A DNA stretch of 64,000 nt from Nitrosomonas sp. PY1 (GTDB lineage Bacteria > Pseudomonadota > Gammaproteobacteria > Burkholderiales > Nitrosomonadaceae): positions 62,001-126,000 of the forward strand of contig NZ_BQXC01000001.1 in assembly GCF_022836435.1 (NCBI RefSeq). The letters are read 5' to 3'. Shown here one piece after another: positions 1 to 9,648 of the stretch. The stretch's first letter is position 1; every line of letters begins with the position of its first letter. A program made the translations under genes and the position numbers. Under the pieces are notes generated by a model that worked only from the letters and a program-made list of their open reading frames with translations, made no database searches and was not told the DNA's origin.

Positions 1-663
1 AGATGGGAGATGAGTGCTTTTGACGATGCGGATGTGTCCTCTGAAGCACTCAATGAAACACAATCAGAGTCACCAGAAAGTAACGATTCAATTAATAATC
101 CGACAGTCGTTCCCCTATCTACAGAAGTTGAATTAACCGCGATTCATAATCAAGCTAAGGAAGAAGGATATGCCGCCGGATTTCAAGAAGGCAGCGCGGC
201 AGGTTATACCGAAGGTAGAAACACTGCGGAGCTTGAAGTTAAGGAAGAAGTGTTGCATTTGCAAACGCTGTTATCCAATTTCACGCAAGATTTATATGCC
301 ATGCAGCAACATATCGCGAATGATCTGTTGGCAATGGCTATCACGACTAGCAAAAAAATGACTGCGCAGGCGCTCGAAATAAAGCCGGAATTAATTATAC
401 CTATTGTGCAAGCAGCCATTCAGCAATTACCTTACTCAGTCCAACATCCCCGTCTGTTCTTGCACCCCGATGATGCAAAAATTGTACATGCTCATTTAAG
501 TGATCAGTTAACGCAAGAAAATTGGTCAATCCGTGAGGATGGGGAATTGACACGAGGCGGCTGTCGTATCGTAACCAATGGTAGCGAAATTGATGCTACC
601 ATAGAATCACGCTGGCAAAAAATTCTATCCGCTATTGGCCAACAAAATGATTGGCTCGAGTAA
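1..663 (+). CDS. fliH: FliH, flagellar export ATPase regulator (5' end outside window)
   Basis: FliH is the stator-like regulator that binds the FliI ATPase and brings it to the flagellar type III export gate. The first in-frame ATG is at position 10, but the frame is open to the window edge and reads R-W-E before that Met. A Trp-Glu stretch near the N-terminus is typical of betaproteobacterial FliH, so the true start probably lies upstream of the window. About residues 50-70 carry the Gly-rich GxxxG-like repeats ([17 protein letters not shown]) characteristic of FliH, followed by a coiled region and the conserved C-terminal FliI/FliJ-like domain. It lies directly before fliI in the usual order. 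Identity is secure; the exact start is not visible. Confidence 0.9.
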   Translation, partial: RWEMSAFDDADVSSEALNETQSESPESNDSINNPTVVPLSTEVELTAIHNQAKEEGYAAGFQEGSAAGYTEGRNTAELEVKEEVLHLQTLLSNFTQDLYAMQQHIANDLLAMAITTSKKMTAQALEIKPELIIPIVQAAIQQLPYSVQHPRLFLHPDDAKIVHAHLSDQLTQENWSIREDGELTRGGCRIVTNGSEIDATIESRWQKILSAIGQQNDWLE

Positions 664-667
664 GCAT

Positions 668-2077
668 ATGAATATGCATCGTCACGAACATTGGAGTCGT
701 TTCTTGAATAACTGTGAGCACCTCATAGAGCCGGTCAATACTTGTGCTACTAGCGGAACGATAACTCGAGTCTCGGGGTTGGTTATAGAGGCCATTGGAT
801 TAAAAGTACCGGTTGGTGGTAATTGCACAATTTTGCTATCAAACGGTCAAAAAGTATCGGCTGAAGTGGTCGGGTTTTCCGGTGAACGCCTGTATTTAAT
901 GCCTTCGAGCGATGTGTATGGATTGTCTCCTGGTACTAAAGTTATTCCCACAGAATATATTGCCGATCCACCAAAATTTGGAGAGCTCCAACACCCACGC
1001 AGACGTGCCGCTGATCGTGCGAAACATATTCACGTGGGAATCGAATTACTGGGGCGCGTGGTTAACGGACTAGGGGAGCCATTGGATCGCCTGGGTGCTA
1101 TACATGCAGAACATAATGTTCCACTTTATAGCCGTCCCTATAACCCACTTGAGCGTACACCAGTCACTGAACCGTTGGATGTAGGCGTACGCGCCATCAA
1201 TGCACTGCTCACCGTTGGTAGAGGTCAGCGCATGGGATTATTTGCAGGTAGTGGCGTAGGTAAAAGCGTTTTGCTCGGTATGATGGCACGCTACACGAGT
1301 GCGGATATCGTGGTGGTCGGTTTAATTGGTGAGCGTGGTCGTGAAGTGAAAGAATTCATCGAGCATACTTTAGGAAAAGAAGGTCTTGCGCGTTCTGTAA
1401 TCATAGCAGCACCGGCGGATACTTCCCCTTTATTACGTTTACAAGGTGCGGCTTATGCAACAGCCGTCGCAGAATATTTCCGGGATACGGGCAAGAACGT
1501 GTTACTCATCATGGATTCATTGACCCGTTATGCGATGGCGCAGCGTGAAATTTCCCTCGCCATCGGTGAACCTCCCGCCACAAAAGGATATCCACCTTCG
1601 GTATTCGCAAAACTACCACAATTAGTCGAGCGTGCAGGTAACGGTAATAAAGAAGGGGGATCGATTACTGCCTTCTATACTGTTTTAGCTGAAGGTGATG
1701 ATCAAAATGATCCGATCGCAGACAGTGCACGCGCAATTCTCGATGGGCATATTGTTCTCACAAGAAGGTTAGCTGAAGCGGGGCATTATCCTGCCATTGA
1801 CATTGAAGCCTCGATTAGCCGCATTATGCCTAATTTAGTTTCTGCCACACATATCCGGATGTCGAGAAGGTTTAAAAGTCTCTATTCGCGTTACCAGCGC
1901 AGCTACGACTTAATCAGCGTAGGTGCTTATGCATCAGGTAGTGATCCAGAACTGGATCAAGCTATTCAACTGTATCCCGCATTTGAGAAATTTTTGTATC
2001 AAAGCATGTCTGAACAAGAACGTTTCGAAGATAGCTTGCAGAAATTAACGGATTTACTGGGTAATGAAAATTTTTGA
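668..2077 (+). CDS. fliI: FliI, flagellum-specific export ATPase
   Basis: FliI is the F1-beta-like hexameric ATPase that energises unloading of flagellar export substrates at the cytoplasmic membrane. The protein of 469 residues from ATG 668 fits the family length (about 450). It has a Walker A loop ([11 protein letters not shown], near residue 195), the Walker B segment [12 protein letters not shown], and the family stretch [25 protein letters not shown]. The frame can be extended to 635, but that start would overlap fliH by 29 bp and has no visible ribosome site. ATG 668, just after the fliH stop, is preferred. Translation may be coupled to fliH. Confidence 0.96.
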   Translation: MNMHRHEHWSRFLNNCEHLIEPVNTCATSGTITRVSGLVIEAIGLKVPVGGNCTILLSNGQKVSAEVVGFSGERLYLMPSSDVYGLSPGTKVIPTEYIADPPKFGELQHPRRRAADRAKHIHVGIELLGRVVNGLGEPLDRLGAIHAEHNVPLYSRPYNPLERTPVTEPLDVGVRAINALLTVGRGQRMGLFAGSGVGKSVLLGMMARYTSADIVVVGLIGERGREVKEFIEHTLGKEGLARSVIIAAPADTSPLLRLQGAAYATAVAEYFRDTGKNVLLIMDSLTRYAMAQREISLAIGEPPATKGYPPSVFAKLPQLVERAGNGNKEGGSITAFYTVLAEGDDQNDPIADSARAILDGHIVLTRRLAEAGHYPAIDIEASISRIMPNLVSATHIRMSRRFKSLYSRYQRSYDLISVGAYASGSDPELDQAIQLYPAFEKFLYQSMSEQERFEDSLQKLTDLLGNENF

Positions 2078-2098
2078 TACGCTTTTGTTGGTGTAGCT

Positions 2099-2554
2099 AT
2101 GCCAAGATCTTCGTTACATACGATAGTTACACTTACCCAGCAGCGATTAGATTCTGCGGTAAAAAAACTCAGCATATTTAACTCTTATTTGCAAGCAGAG
2201 GAAAAGAAGCTAGCGCTACTCGAAGGATATCGAAACAATTATCAAATATACCTACATAACTCGATGAAACAAGGTATTGCACATACTCAGTGGCATAATT
2301 TCACAACGTTTATGCAAAAGCTCGATAGCGCTATCGATGAGCAACGCCAAACGGTGAAACTAGCAGAAAATAATCGAAATGCCGGTAGAGATGAATTTCA
2401 AACCTATCAGCGTAAATTAAAATCCTTCGAAGCTTTACTCAAGCGCCAGCAACAAGCGGAGGCACAACAACAGGTGAAAATTGAACAAAAACTAATGGAT
2501 GAGTTTGCCACCAGCAATTTCATCCGTAATACAATGAACTCGATGGATCAGTAA
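2099..2554 (+). CDS. fliJ: FliJ, flagellar export chaperone-escort
   Basis: FliJ is a small coiled-coil protein that sits in the FliI ring and cycles export chaperones. The 151-residue product is rich in Lys, Gln and Glu and is helical throughout, with heptad-like spacing and no catalytic motif, as expected. It follows fliI by 21 bp and precedes fliK. The assignment depends on position and composition as much as on sequence, since FliJ is poorly conserved. Confidence 0.85.
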   Translation: MPRSSLHTIVTLTQQRLDSAVKKLSIFNSYLQAEEKKLALLEGYRNNYQIYLHNSMKQGIAHTQWHNFTTFMQKLDSAIDEQRQTVKLAENNRNAGRDEFQTYQRKLKSFEALLKRQQQAEAQQQVKIEQKLMDEFATSNFIRNTMNSMDQ

Positions 2555-2636
2555 GAAACAAGCTCCAGTCTGCATAATAATGGCACGGAGGTTGCTTATT
2601 AAGGAGTATGCTAATAACCTGTGAGATTGAAAGACC

Positions 2637-3791
2637 ATGCAAACTTTAGCTTCTGCAGCGCCAATAAACAATATTCCGAATACAAGCTCACCGACTTCAA
2701 AGCAATCACAATCAACGGCTACGCCAGAAAAATTTGATAAGATTTTACAGCGTGAGGTCTCCGAAGGATCGAGCAAAAGTGATACAAACCCAAAATCTTT
2801 CCAAACAGATTCTTCAATAGAGCCTGTAGCACCAGAAAACGACAAACCTTCTACCGAGACATTACCGGACAAGTCATCCAATAACGGCGGAGTGAATAAT
2901 CTGTCTGTCATTGAAGTAAAGAGTTCACCAGATTTACCCAACTATCTTTTTGATACCGCGACAAACCCTAATTCATTAATAACTCCATTGGCGATACCTG
3001 GAGAACTTACCACGACATTGATTCCAGGTAACGTAGTAACCGAGGGAGATGGATCGACTCAAGCTCCATCACAATTTACAAATTTGCTGCTTCAGAAAAG
3101 ACTGACATCGTCGGTTTTTGAGGAAAATCATTTTTCATATGCATCCGATGATTTTTTGCAATCATTCGGTGCGGCAAATTCTGCCGATTTCGGCAAACTA
3201 TATCCTGTTATACCCGATGCGATTAAACCCGCAGCTATACAAACAGAAAATATTTCGTTAACTGCTCCAATCGAATCGGTCGGGCATCCACTTTCAGAGT
3301 TGAATACGGCAATGCTTACAACACCTTCGTCAACGAATAGTACGCCAGTGCATGATATTCACGTTGAAGCCGTAGTTGGTCAACCTAAATGGGACAATGA
3401 ATTTGCTCAAAAGATAGTTTGGATGGGTAACCAACAACAGCAGGTTGCCGAGATTCACTTAAACCCAGCAAATTTAGGTCCCGTCGAAGTAACGCTTAAC
3501 ATTACGCAGGACCAAGCTACCGCACAATTTATTTCACCACATGCATTTGTTCGTGATGCCATTCAAGATGCTTTACCGAGATTAAAAGAAATGCTGGCAG
3601 ATAATGGAATTCAGCTAGGCAATGTCACAGTAGGCGCTGAATCGTTTCAACAAAGCAATCAACAACAAGCTCACAATCTGCCCAAAAATTCTTTTGATAG
3701 CAATAACCATACTACTGAAACAACGAGTAGAAATGAAATCACCGCTACTGCGCCTATTCGACACCAGGGTATTGTTAACACCTATGCTTAA
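2637..3791 (+). CDS. fliK: FliK, flagellar hook-length control protein
   Basis: FliK is the secreted molecular ruler that ends hook growth and switches export specificity through FlhB. The first 250 residues are Ser/Thr/Pro/Asn-rich and low in complexity, as in other rulers. The C-terminal domain (about residues 255-340) has the conserved hook-control core VAEIHLNPANLGPVEV and continues to LKEMLADNGIQLGNVTV. The tail is Gln/Asn-rich. The 384-residue length is ordinary. It closes the fliHIJK block; a gap of about 200 bp separates it from fliL. Confidence 0.92.
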   Translation: MQTLASAAPINNIPNTSSPTSKQSQSTATPEKFDKILQREVSEGSSKSDTNPKSFQTDSSIEPVAPENDKPSTETLPDKSSNNGGVNNLSVIEVKSSPDLPNYLFDTATNPNSLITPLAIPGELTTTLIPGNVVTEGDGSTQAPSQFTNLLLQKRLTSSVFEENHFSYASDDFLQSFGAANSADFGKLYPVIPDAIKPAAIQTENISLTAPIESVGHPLSELNTAMLTTPSSTNSTPVHDIHVEAVVGQPKWDNEFAQKIVWMGNQQQQVAEIHLNPANLGPVEVTLNITQDQATAQFISPHAFVRDAIQDALPRLKEMLADNGIQLGNVTVGAESFQQSNQQQAHNLPKNSFDSNNHTTETTSRNEITATAPIRHQGIVNTYA

Positions 3792-3992
3792 GACAACTAA
3801 GTTTTATTGAGAATAGATTGTAGTATTTTGATAGGCGCATGATTAATCCACTTTCCATCGTGGCTCTTATCAACTAAGTTAAATACCTCACTTGGCTTCT
3901 AAAATAACGACACTATTTCAGCGTTATTTGCTACATGATCACAATATGCCTTCCGTGATAATAGCGTTCATTAACATAGGAGTGGGGTGAAT

Positions 3993-4484
3993 ATGTCAAA
4001 TGCTGCGGCTGAAGTTCCTGCTGGAACAGCAGGAAAAAAAGGGAAAAAAGGTTTAATCATTGGCATTCTTGTTGCACTCATTGCAATTGGTGCAGGAGCC
4101 GGCGGAACATGGTATTTCATGAAAATGAATGGTGATGCTTCCGGAGAACCCGCACCACCTAAACCAAAACCTACCAAATTCATGGATCTAGAACTGTTTA
4201 CCGTCAACTTGAACGCTGATGAGGGTGGTCAATATTTGCAGGTCGGATTAACGATTAAAATCAATGAAACTTCGGTTGAACAAGAAATCGGCAAACAAAT
4301 GCCGGATATTCGTAATCGAATTCTGATGTTGCTATCTAGCAAGAAATCATCCGAAGTAAATAGCATTATCGGAAAACAGCAGCTTAGCCAGCAGATTGCT
4401 GAGGAAATTAAACAATCTGTCAAGAAAGAAGAATTTCAATCGGATATTCTTGAAGTGTTGTTTACTTCATTTGTAATTCAATAA
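3993..4484 (+). CDS. fliL: FliL, flagellar basal-body-associated protein
   Basis: FliL is a single-pass inner-membrane protein that surrounds the stator units and supports motor torque. A basic N-terminus (GKKGKKG) precedes one membrane helix at about residues 20-45, and a periplasmic stomatin-like domain follows (MDLELFTVNL ... QYLQVGLTIKI). The start is chosen as ATG 3993. A GTG two codons upstream (3987) is also possible, because the strong AGGAG at 3978-3982 sits 4 bp from GTG and 10 bp from ATG. It is first in the fliLMNOPQR run, so the upstream gap should hold the promoter. Confidence 0.93.
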   Translation: MSNAAAEVPAGTAGKKGKKGLIIGILVALIAIGAGAGGTWYFMKMNGDASGEPAPPKPKPTKFMDLELFTVNLNADEGGQYLQVGLTIKINETSVEQEIGKQMPDIRNRILMLLSSKKSSEVNSIIGKQQLSQQIAEEIKQSVKKEEFQSDILEVLFTSFVIQ

Positions 4485-4496
4485 TCGAGCTTATTC

Positions 4497-5474
4497 ATGT
4501 CTGAGGAGTTCCTTTCACAAGATGAAGTCGATGCACTCCTCAGAGGTGCCAGCAGTGGTAGCGATGAAGACACCAAAGAGGAAGATAAAGGGGGTGCCAA
4601 ACCCTATAACATCGGTTCGCAAGAGCGAATTGTTCGTGGACGCATGCCAACGTATGAGATTATTAACGAGCGATTCGCGCGCTATTTCCGCATTGGGTTA
4701 TTTAACTTTATGCGCCGTTCGGTAGATATTTCGCTTGAACCTGTGAAAGTAATCAAATTTAGCGAGTTTGTGCGCAACCTCGTTGTTCCGAGCAATTTTA
4801 ATATGGTGCAGATGAAACCCTTGCGGGGAACAGCGTTACTTGTTTTCGATCCGAATTTAATTTTTCTAATTATCGATAATTTATTCGGAGGCGATGGCCG
4901 TTACCACTCGCGCGTAGAAGGAAGGGATTTTACCCAAACAGAGCAACGCATGATTCAGCGTTTGCTTAATGTGGTATTTGAGGATTATGAGAGGTCATGG
5001 AAACCGGTGTATCCAATCACATTTGAATTTATCCGTTCGGAAATGAATCCACAATTTGCTGCAATTGCGACTCCGAATGAAGTTGTAGTGATAGCCACTT
5101 TTAATATTGAGCTAGGAAGCAAGGGCGGTGCTCTATATGTATGTATTCCGTACGCTATGATTGAGCCTATTCGTGACCTTCTTTATAGTTCTTTGCAAGG
5201 AGAGCACGTAGAAGTTGATAAGCGCTGGAATAAGTTATTGTCACAACAAATTCAAGGTGCTGAAGTTGAGCTTATCGCGAATATTGGCCACACTAAAGTA
5301 ACATTTGAGCAAATTCTCAGTATGCAAGAAGGCGATGTCATCCCGATAGAAATTCCAAAAATAATTAAAGCACATGTGGATGGTGTTCCTGTTATGGAAT
5401 GTGGTTACGGAACGATGAATGGACGTTACGCTTTGAAAGTGAATTCGCTGATATCTCAATCAGAAATAGAATAA
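4497..5474 (+). CDS. fliM: FliM, flagellar motor switch protein
   Basis: FliM is the C-ring subunit that binds phosphorylated CheY and sets rotation direction. The N-terminal CheY-P docking peptide LSQDEVDALL is at residues 6-15. The CheC-like middle domain carries the family GGDGR at 131-135, and the C-terminal SpoA/FliN-like domain covers about 255-320. The length of 325 is standard. It starts 12 bp after fliL and is followed by fliN after 18 bp. The intact docking motif implies chemotactic control by a CheY encoded elsewhere. Confidence 0.97.
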   Translation: MSEEFLSQDEVDALLRGASSGSDEDTKEEDKGGAKPYNIGSQERIVRGRMPTYEIINERFARYFRIGLFNFMRRSVDISLEPVKVIKFSEFVRNLVVPSNFNMVQMKPLRGTALLVFDPNLIFLIIDNLFGGDGRYHSRVEGRDFTQTEQRMIQRLLNVVFEDYERSWKPVYPITFEFIRSEMNPQFAAIATPNEVVVIATFNIELGSKGGALYVCIPYAMIEPIRDLLYSSLQGEHVEVDKRWNKLLSQQIQGAEVELIANIGHTKVTFEQILSMQEGDVIPIEIPKIIKAHVDGVPVMECGYGTMNGRYALKVNSLISQSEIE

Positions 5475-5492
5475 GTTAACGGAGATACAACT

Positions 5493-5942
5493 ATGTCAGA
5501 ATCTACAGACAATAACGCGACCGAAACTGATGATTGGGGTGCCGCAATGGCTGAACAAGCGGCGGCTAATACAGTAGAGTCTAGCGACTCCATAGAAAAA
5601 AGTGGCGCTTTGGATACTAAAAATGGCGCGACTTCGGTATTCCAGGAGTTTTCTGGGGATGGCTCCAATCACGGTGTGCATCATGACATCGATATGATCC
5701 TCGATATACCGGTACAAATGACTATCGAGTTGGGTCGTACGCGCATTGCTATCAAAAATTTACTCCAACTGGCACAAGGTTCTGTGGTCGAACTCGATGG
5801 AATGGCAGGTGAACCAATGGATGTGTTAGTCAATGGCTGTTTAATTGCTCAAGGTGAAGTTGTTGTAGTAAATGATAAATTCGGTATTCGTTTAACCGAC
5901 ATTATTACGCCGAGCGAGCGTATTCGTAAACTGAATCGATAA
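5493..5942 (+). CDS. fliN: FliN, flagellar motor switch protein
   Basis: FliN is the lower C-ring subunit and a docking point for FliH-FliI. The first 70 residues are acidic and Ala/Ser-rich. The C-terminal SpoA domain (about 70-148) has the signature MTIELGRTRIAIKNLLQLAQGSVVELD and LIAQGEVVVVNDKFGIRLTDI, close to FliN of other proteobacteria. A ribosome site (ACGGAG) precedes ATG 5493. It lies in the fliLMNOPQR run. Confidence 0.97.
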   Translation: MSESTDNNATETDDWGAAMAEQAAANTVESSDSIEKSGALDTKNGATSVFQEFSGDGSNHGVHHDIDMILDIPVQMTIELGRTRIAIKNLLQLAQGSVVELDGMAGEPMDVLVNGCLIAQGEVVVVNDKFGIRLTDIITPSERIRKLNR

Positions 5943-5949
5943 CTATTTT

Positions 5950-6396
5950 ATGCAGACACGTTACTGGATTGCATCCATATTATTCGGATTGATGTTTTCG
6001 CTCGGAGTGCATGCGACAACAACTGAGAAGCCGAACTATGCCTCTCCATCTCCGGTAATTTCGACAGAGCATACTTTGCAAATGATTGGTGGATTATTAG
6101 TAGTGCTGGCAATTATCTTGAGTATTACTTGGTTGTTAAAACGATTTTCGTTGCTACCAGCAACACCCTCGAGCGCCTTAAAAGTCGTATCTGCTACGGC
6201 TATAGGACAGAGGGAGCGCGTCGTGGTGGTAGAAATTCAAGATACTTGGCTGGTTCTAGGCGTTGCACCGGGCCATATTAGCAAATTGCATAGTCTGAGC
6301 AAACCTGTAGGCACATCTGAAAAAATAAACCTCCCAGCAACCGAATCGGAATTCTCGGTAAAACTTAATGAGAGTATTCATAAGAGCAATGTCTAA
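5950..6396 (+). CDS. fliO: FliO, flagellar biosynthesis membrane protein
   Basis: FliO helps assemble the FliP pore of the flagellar export gate. The 148-residue product has a signal-like first helix ([22 protein letters not shown]), then a transmembrane segment at about residues 45-65 ([19 protein letters not shown]), and a cytoplasmic domain with the typical FliO core [30 protein letters not shown]. It starts 7 bp after fliN and leads into fliP. Confidence 0.93.
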   Translation: MQTRYWIASILFGLMFSLGVHATTTEKPNYASPSPVISTEHTLQMIGGLLVVLAIILSITWLLKRFSLLPATPSSALKVVSATAIGQRERVVVVEIQDTWLVLGVAPGHISKLHSLSKPVGTSEKINLPATESEFSVKLNESIHKSNV

Positions 6397-6445
6397 CACT
6401 ATGCTACTCAATTCAATCATAGATCGAGGTAGATTTCAGTGCAAT

Positions 6446-7192
6446 ATGCGAATTTTTTTACGATTCATCTGTTTTTTAGTGGGGTTTATCGCACTTCCTG
6501 TATATGCACAGAAATCAGGCTTTCCTGCATTTACTAGCTCGCCGAATGCAAATGGCAGTACAAGTTATGCGCTCAATCTACAGACATTATTACTGCTGAC
6601 ATCATTAACTTTTCTACCTGCTGTCATTTTAATGATGTCGAGTTTCACGCGAATTATCATTGTATTGTCATTATTAAGAATAGCACTGGGTACTCAATCT
6701 TCGCCACCTAATCAGGTATTGCTGGGATTGGCTTTATTTCTGACTTTTTTTGTAATGTCTCCAGTGATCGATAAAGTTTACACGGAAGCTTATATCCCTT
6801 TTTCCGAGGATAAGATATCGATTCTGGAAGCTGGCGAGAGAGCTAGCGTACCGCTAAAAACGTTTATGCTGCATCAAACCCGGGAAACCGATCTAGCACT
6901 TTTTGTACAGATTTCAGATAGCGAAGAACTGGAAAGCCGAGAACAAGTCCCATTAAAAATATTAGTTCCAGCTTATATTACCAGCGAATTAAAAACAGCA
7001 TTCCAAATTGGATTTATCATCTTTCTTCCGTTTTTGATTATTGATCTTGTCGTATCCAGCGTGTTAATGGCGATGGGTATGATGATGCTATCCCCCATGA
7101 TCATTTCATTGCCATTTAAATTAATGCTATTTGTTCTGGTGGATGGTTGGCATTTGATCATCGGTTCCTTGACACAAAGTTTCTATCCTTAA
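6446..7192 (+). CDS. fliP: FliP, flagellar export gate pore protein
   Basis: FliP forms, with FliQ and FliR, the helical core of the export gate. ATG 6446 is chosen because it begins a clear cleavable signal peptide ([21 protein letters not shown]), which FliP is known to have. It yields 248 residues, the family norm. The frame is open upstream to 6368, where it would overlap fliO. Family stretches seen: [28 protein letters not shown], the large central domain ending with [13 protein letters not shown], and [30 protein letters not shown]. Four membrane helices are evident. Confidence 0.96.
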   Translation: MRIFLRFICFLVGFIALPVYAQKSGFPAFTSSPNANGSTSYALNLQTLLLLTSLTFLPAVILMMSSFTRIIIVLSLLRIALGTQSSPPNQVLLGLALFLTFFVMSPVIDKVYTEAYIPFSEDKISILEAGERASVPLKTFMLHQTRETDLALFVQISDSEELESREQVPLKILVPAYITSELKTAFQIGFIIFLPFLIIDLVVSSVLMAMGMMMLSPMIISLPFKLMLFVLVDGWHLIIGSLTQSFYP

Positions 7193-7205
7193 AAGGAGAG
7201 GCCAG

Positions 7206-7478
7206 ATGACACCCGAAAGTACCATGACCATTGCTAGGCAGGCGATTGAAATTACTTTTATCGTATCCGCTCCGCTATTATTATCTGCTCTGATAACGGG
7301 CTTGATGGTCAGTATCTTCCAGGCTGCCACACAAATTAATGAGATGACATTATCTTTTATTCCTAAGCTATTGGTGATGTTTATTGTCATGATTATTGCA
7401 GGTCCCTGGATGATCAGTATCATGACTGATTACATGCAGCGATTATTTTCCGATATTCCCTGGATGGCAATTGGATGA
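7206..7478 (+). CDS. fliQ: FliQ, flagellar export gate protein
   Basis: FliQ is a 90-residue, two-helix subunit of the FliPQR export gate. Family stretches include LITGLMVSIFQAATQINEMTLSFIPK and the second helix with GPWM. A strong ribosome site (AAAGGAGAGG) lies between fliP and ATG 7206, with 13 bp between the genes. Confidence 0.97.
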   Translation: MTPESTMTIARQAIEITFIVSAPLLLSALITGLMVSIFQAATQINEMTLSFIPKLLVMFIVMIIAGPWMISIMTDYMQRLFSDIPWMAIG

Positions 7479-7519
7479 TTTTTAAAAAGTAAATCTACCG
7501 CGGCAGTGTTTAATACGCC

Positions 7520-8317
7520 ATGATCAGTATCACTACAGATGAGCTTTATGCATTGTTGGCTACCTTCATCTGGCCGCTTAGCAGAATACTGGCGTTGATT
7601 GCAACTGCACCAATTTTGGGAAATCCAAGTACTCCTATCAGGGTTAAAATGGGATTGGCCATTATGATGACTGTTCTGGTTGCGCCTACTGTCGAAAAAT
7701 CCTTGCCCGATATTGATCCTGCTTCAGGATTGGGATTTATTGTATTGCTACAGCAATTACTGATTGGTATTGCGATCGGTTTTGTCATGCGTATCGTTTT
7801 TGTCGCCGTTGAGATGGCTGGTGAGTTAATTGGTTTACAAATGGGGCTTGGCTTTGCAATTTTTTTCGATCCACAAAATTCTGGCCAAATCGACATCATT
7901 GGTCGCTTTCTTGGTGTTATTGCCAGTTTAGCCTTTTTAGCTATGAATGGGCATTTAATGGTATTAGCGTTGATTTCACAAAGCTTCAGTACATTACCGG
8001 TAGGCGTGAGCGGTGTAAATGAGCTTACTTTTCAAACATTGGCCAATTGGGGGCAAGAAATTTTCAAATCCGGCTTGCAATTATCGCTACCCGTGCTAAC
8101 AGCTTTATTGATCACCAACTTAGCGTTAGGTATTTTGACTCGTGCTGCACCGCAATTAAATATTTTTGCTGTTGGTTTTCCATTAACACTATCTATCGGT
8201 CTTTTCGTGCTAGCTTTGAGTATGCCATTTTATGCGCCAATTCTTGAACGACTCGTGTTCGATGGGCTTAATTTAATGATGGGCATTGTGAATATAACAA
8301 AATTAAATATGCCCTGA
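7520..8317 (+). CDS. fliR: FliR, flagellar export gate protein
   Basis: FliR is the third subunit of the export gate core. The 265-residue protein has six or so membrane helices and family stretches such as GLQMGLGFAIFFDPQNSGQ and LALGILTRAAPQLNIFAVGFPLTLSIGL. It is the last gene of the fliLMNOPQR run; flhBA is not in the window. No clear terminator with a T-run is visible just after it. Confidence 0.96.
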   Translation: MISITTDELYALLATFIWPLSRILALIATAPILGNPSTPIRVKMGLAIMMTVLVAPTVEKSLPDIDPASGLGFIVLLQQLLIGIAIGFVMRIVFVAVEMAGELIGLQMGLGFAIFFDPQNSGQIDIIGRFLGVIASLAFLAMNGHLMVLALISQSFSTLPVGVSGVNELTFQTLANWGQEIFKSGLQLSLPVLTALLITNLALGILTRAAPQLNIFAVGFPLTLSIGLFVLALSMPFYAPILERLVFDGLNLMMGIVNITKLNMP

Positions 8318-8627
8318 CAGATGAAGTCTATCAATACTATTTATAAACCAAAGTAAAAGATAAGTTTTATCGCAAAATAAACAGGTAGTCGAATCAAGTT
8401 TTATTTGTGAATGAGGCGTTATTTTCGTTTGTTTTTATTACATAGATTATGAAATCATTCCCTATAATCAGAAATTCTTTAGCGTCTTCTGATGAAATGA
8501 ATGGAATTAAATTAAGCTTTGATACTTATTTCTTACGGTTTTTAATCAAGAATGCAAAAAGGATAAATGACGGGCATATCGCCTATACTGCCTACTTAAT
8601 CAATATATTCAATCGAGTGGAGCCAAA
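8318..8627. other. AT-rich intergenic region between fliR and the HDOD gene
   Basis: This 310-bp stretch is strongly AT-rich. It contains a 65-codon open frame (8449-8646) on the plus strand that has no clear ribosome site, overlaps the start of the next gene and looks non-coding in composition. It should hold the 3' end of the flagellar transcript and the promoter for the HDOD gene, but I could not pick a sigma70, sigma28 or sigma54 promoter with confidence. Confidence 0.4.
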
Positions 8628-9470
8628 ATGGAAGTACGTGAAATAGTCGGCAATGTTCGTTCAATATTTTCTTTACCTGAAGCTGTTATTCGTATCAATG
8701 AATTAATTGAATCGGGAGATACTTGTAATACCGAGATAGAACGAGTCATTCTTAATGATCCAGCATTAACGGCTAAACTGTTGAAGTTTGCCAACAGCAC
8801 GTATTTTGGCTTCTCAGGAAAAGTAGATACAGTACAAAGAGCCATTTCAATTATTGGTCACAAAGAATTACGTAATTTGGCGATCGCAGCATCCGTAACT
8901 GCTACTTTTAAAGATATTCCATCGAATCTGCTAAATATGGATACATTTTGGCAGCACAGCGTGGCTTGCGGAGTTATTGCGCGATTATTGGCATCCAATG
9001 TGGAAAATAGGGAGCGTTTCTTTATAACAGGGCTATTGCATGCTGTCGGAAGGCTTATCTTGCTCCATCAATTTCCTAAGGAATTTGCAAAAGTTCTTGG
9101 CCTCCTTAACGAAGGTGAAGACGCTGTGCTCAGCGCGGAACGCAAAACATTTGGTTTCATTCATCCCAACCTGGGAGCGGAGCTTTTGCGGCAATGGAAA
9201 CTACCCCCTGATATTTGCAAGATGGTGGAATTACAGTTTGAAGGGACACTGGACACTAGGGATAAGTTTGATGCGTTTACACTAAATGCGGCAGTCGGTA
9301 TGGCCAATTTCATACAACCTTACACGAATCAAAGAGTCGATGCCGAGAAATCTATATCAAAATGTACACTTGAGGCTTGGGATTTTCTTGGCTTAACGCC
9401 GGAATTGATTGAATCCATTGTTACCGTAGCAAAACTGCAAGTGATTGAATTGACCAATATGATTAAATAA
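8628..9470 (+). CDS. HDOD domain signalling protein
   Basis: This is a 280-residue HDOD protein, a family related to HD phosphohydrolases but usually without the metal site, used in signal output around motility, c-di-GMP and stress. The HDOD core spans about residues 5-205, with the family stretches FSLPEAVIRINELI, VILNDPALTAKLLKFANSTYFG, VDTVQRAISIIGHKELRNLAIA and FITGLLHAVGRLILL. No GGDEF, EAL or other output domain is attached. A ribosome site (GTGGAG) sits 7 bp before ATG 8628. Its place just after the flagellar genes suggests, but does not show, a role in motility control. Confidence 0.85.
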   Translation: MEVREIVGNVRSIFSLPEAVIRINELIESGDTCNTEIERVILNDPALTAKLLKFANSTYFGFSGKVDTVQRAISIIGHKELRNLAIAASVTATFKDIPSNLLNMDTFWQHSVACGVIARLLASNVENRERFFITGLLHAVGRLILLHQFPKEFAKVLGLLNEGEDAVLSAERKTFGFIHPNLGAELLRQWKLPPDICKMVELQFEGTLDTRDKFDAFTLNAAVGMANFIQPYTNQRVDAEKSISKCTLEAWDFLGLTPELIESIVTVAKLQVIELTNMIK

Positions 9471-9489
9471 CTGTATTTTGAAAATACAG
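9471..9489. terminator. Hairpin between convergent HDOD gene and secA
   Basis: An 8-bp perfect stem (CTGTATTT/AAATACAG) with a 3-base loop starts immediately after the HDOD stop codon. It lacks a T-run on either side, so it may be a weak bidirectional terminator or a transcript-end stabiliser between two converging genes. Confidence 0.4.
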
Positions 9490-9648
9490 GTTTACAAGAC
9501 ACAGATTCCGGTAGGATAGAAATCGGAATTGAATGATATTTATTTTGGTAATCTTTTCAGACTGTACAGAATTGCCAGCAGGATACGTCAAATACGCCTC
9601 TCCAAAGACTTTTTGAAATGGTGACCGTAACTTAGGAACTACAGAGCT

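Noticed and set aside
635-667. Upstream extension of fliI from 635
   Set aside because: Would overlap fliH by 29 bp with no ribosome site; ATG 668 gives the usual FliI N-terminus and length.
3792-3992. Sigma28 or sigma54 promoter before fliL
   Set aside because: Looked for GCCGATAA-type and TGGC-N-TTGC-type boxes; no convincing match with correct spacing.
6368-6445. Upstream extension of fliP from 6368
   Set aside because: Would put 26 polar residues before the signal peptide; ATG 6446 opens it directly.
8449-8646. 65-codon plus-strand ORF before the HDOD gene
   Set aside because: No ribosome site, overlaps the HDOD start in another frame, and AT-driven residue composition (Ile, Asn, Lys, Phe); treated as non-coding.
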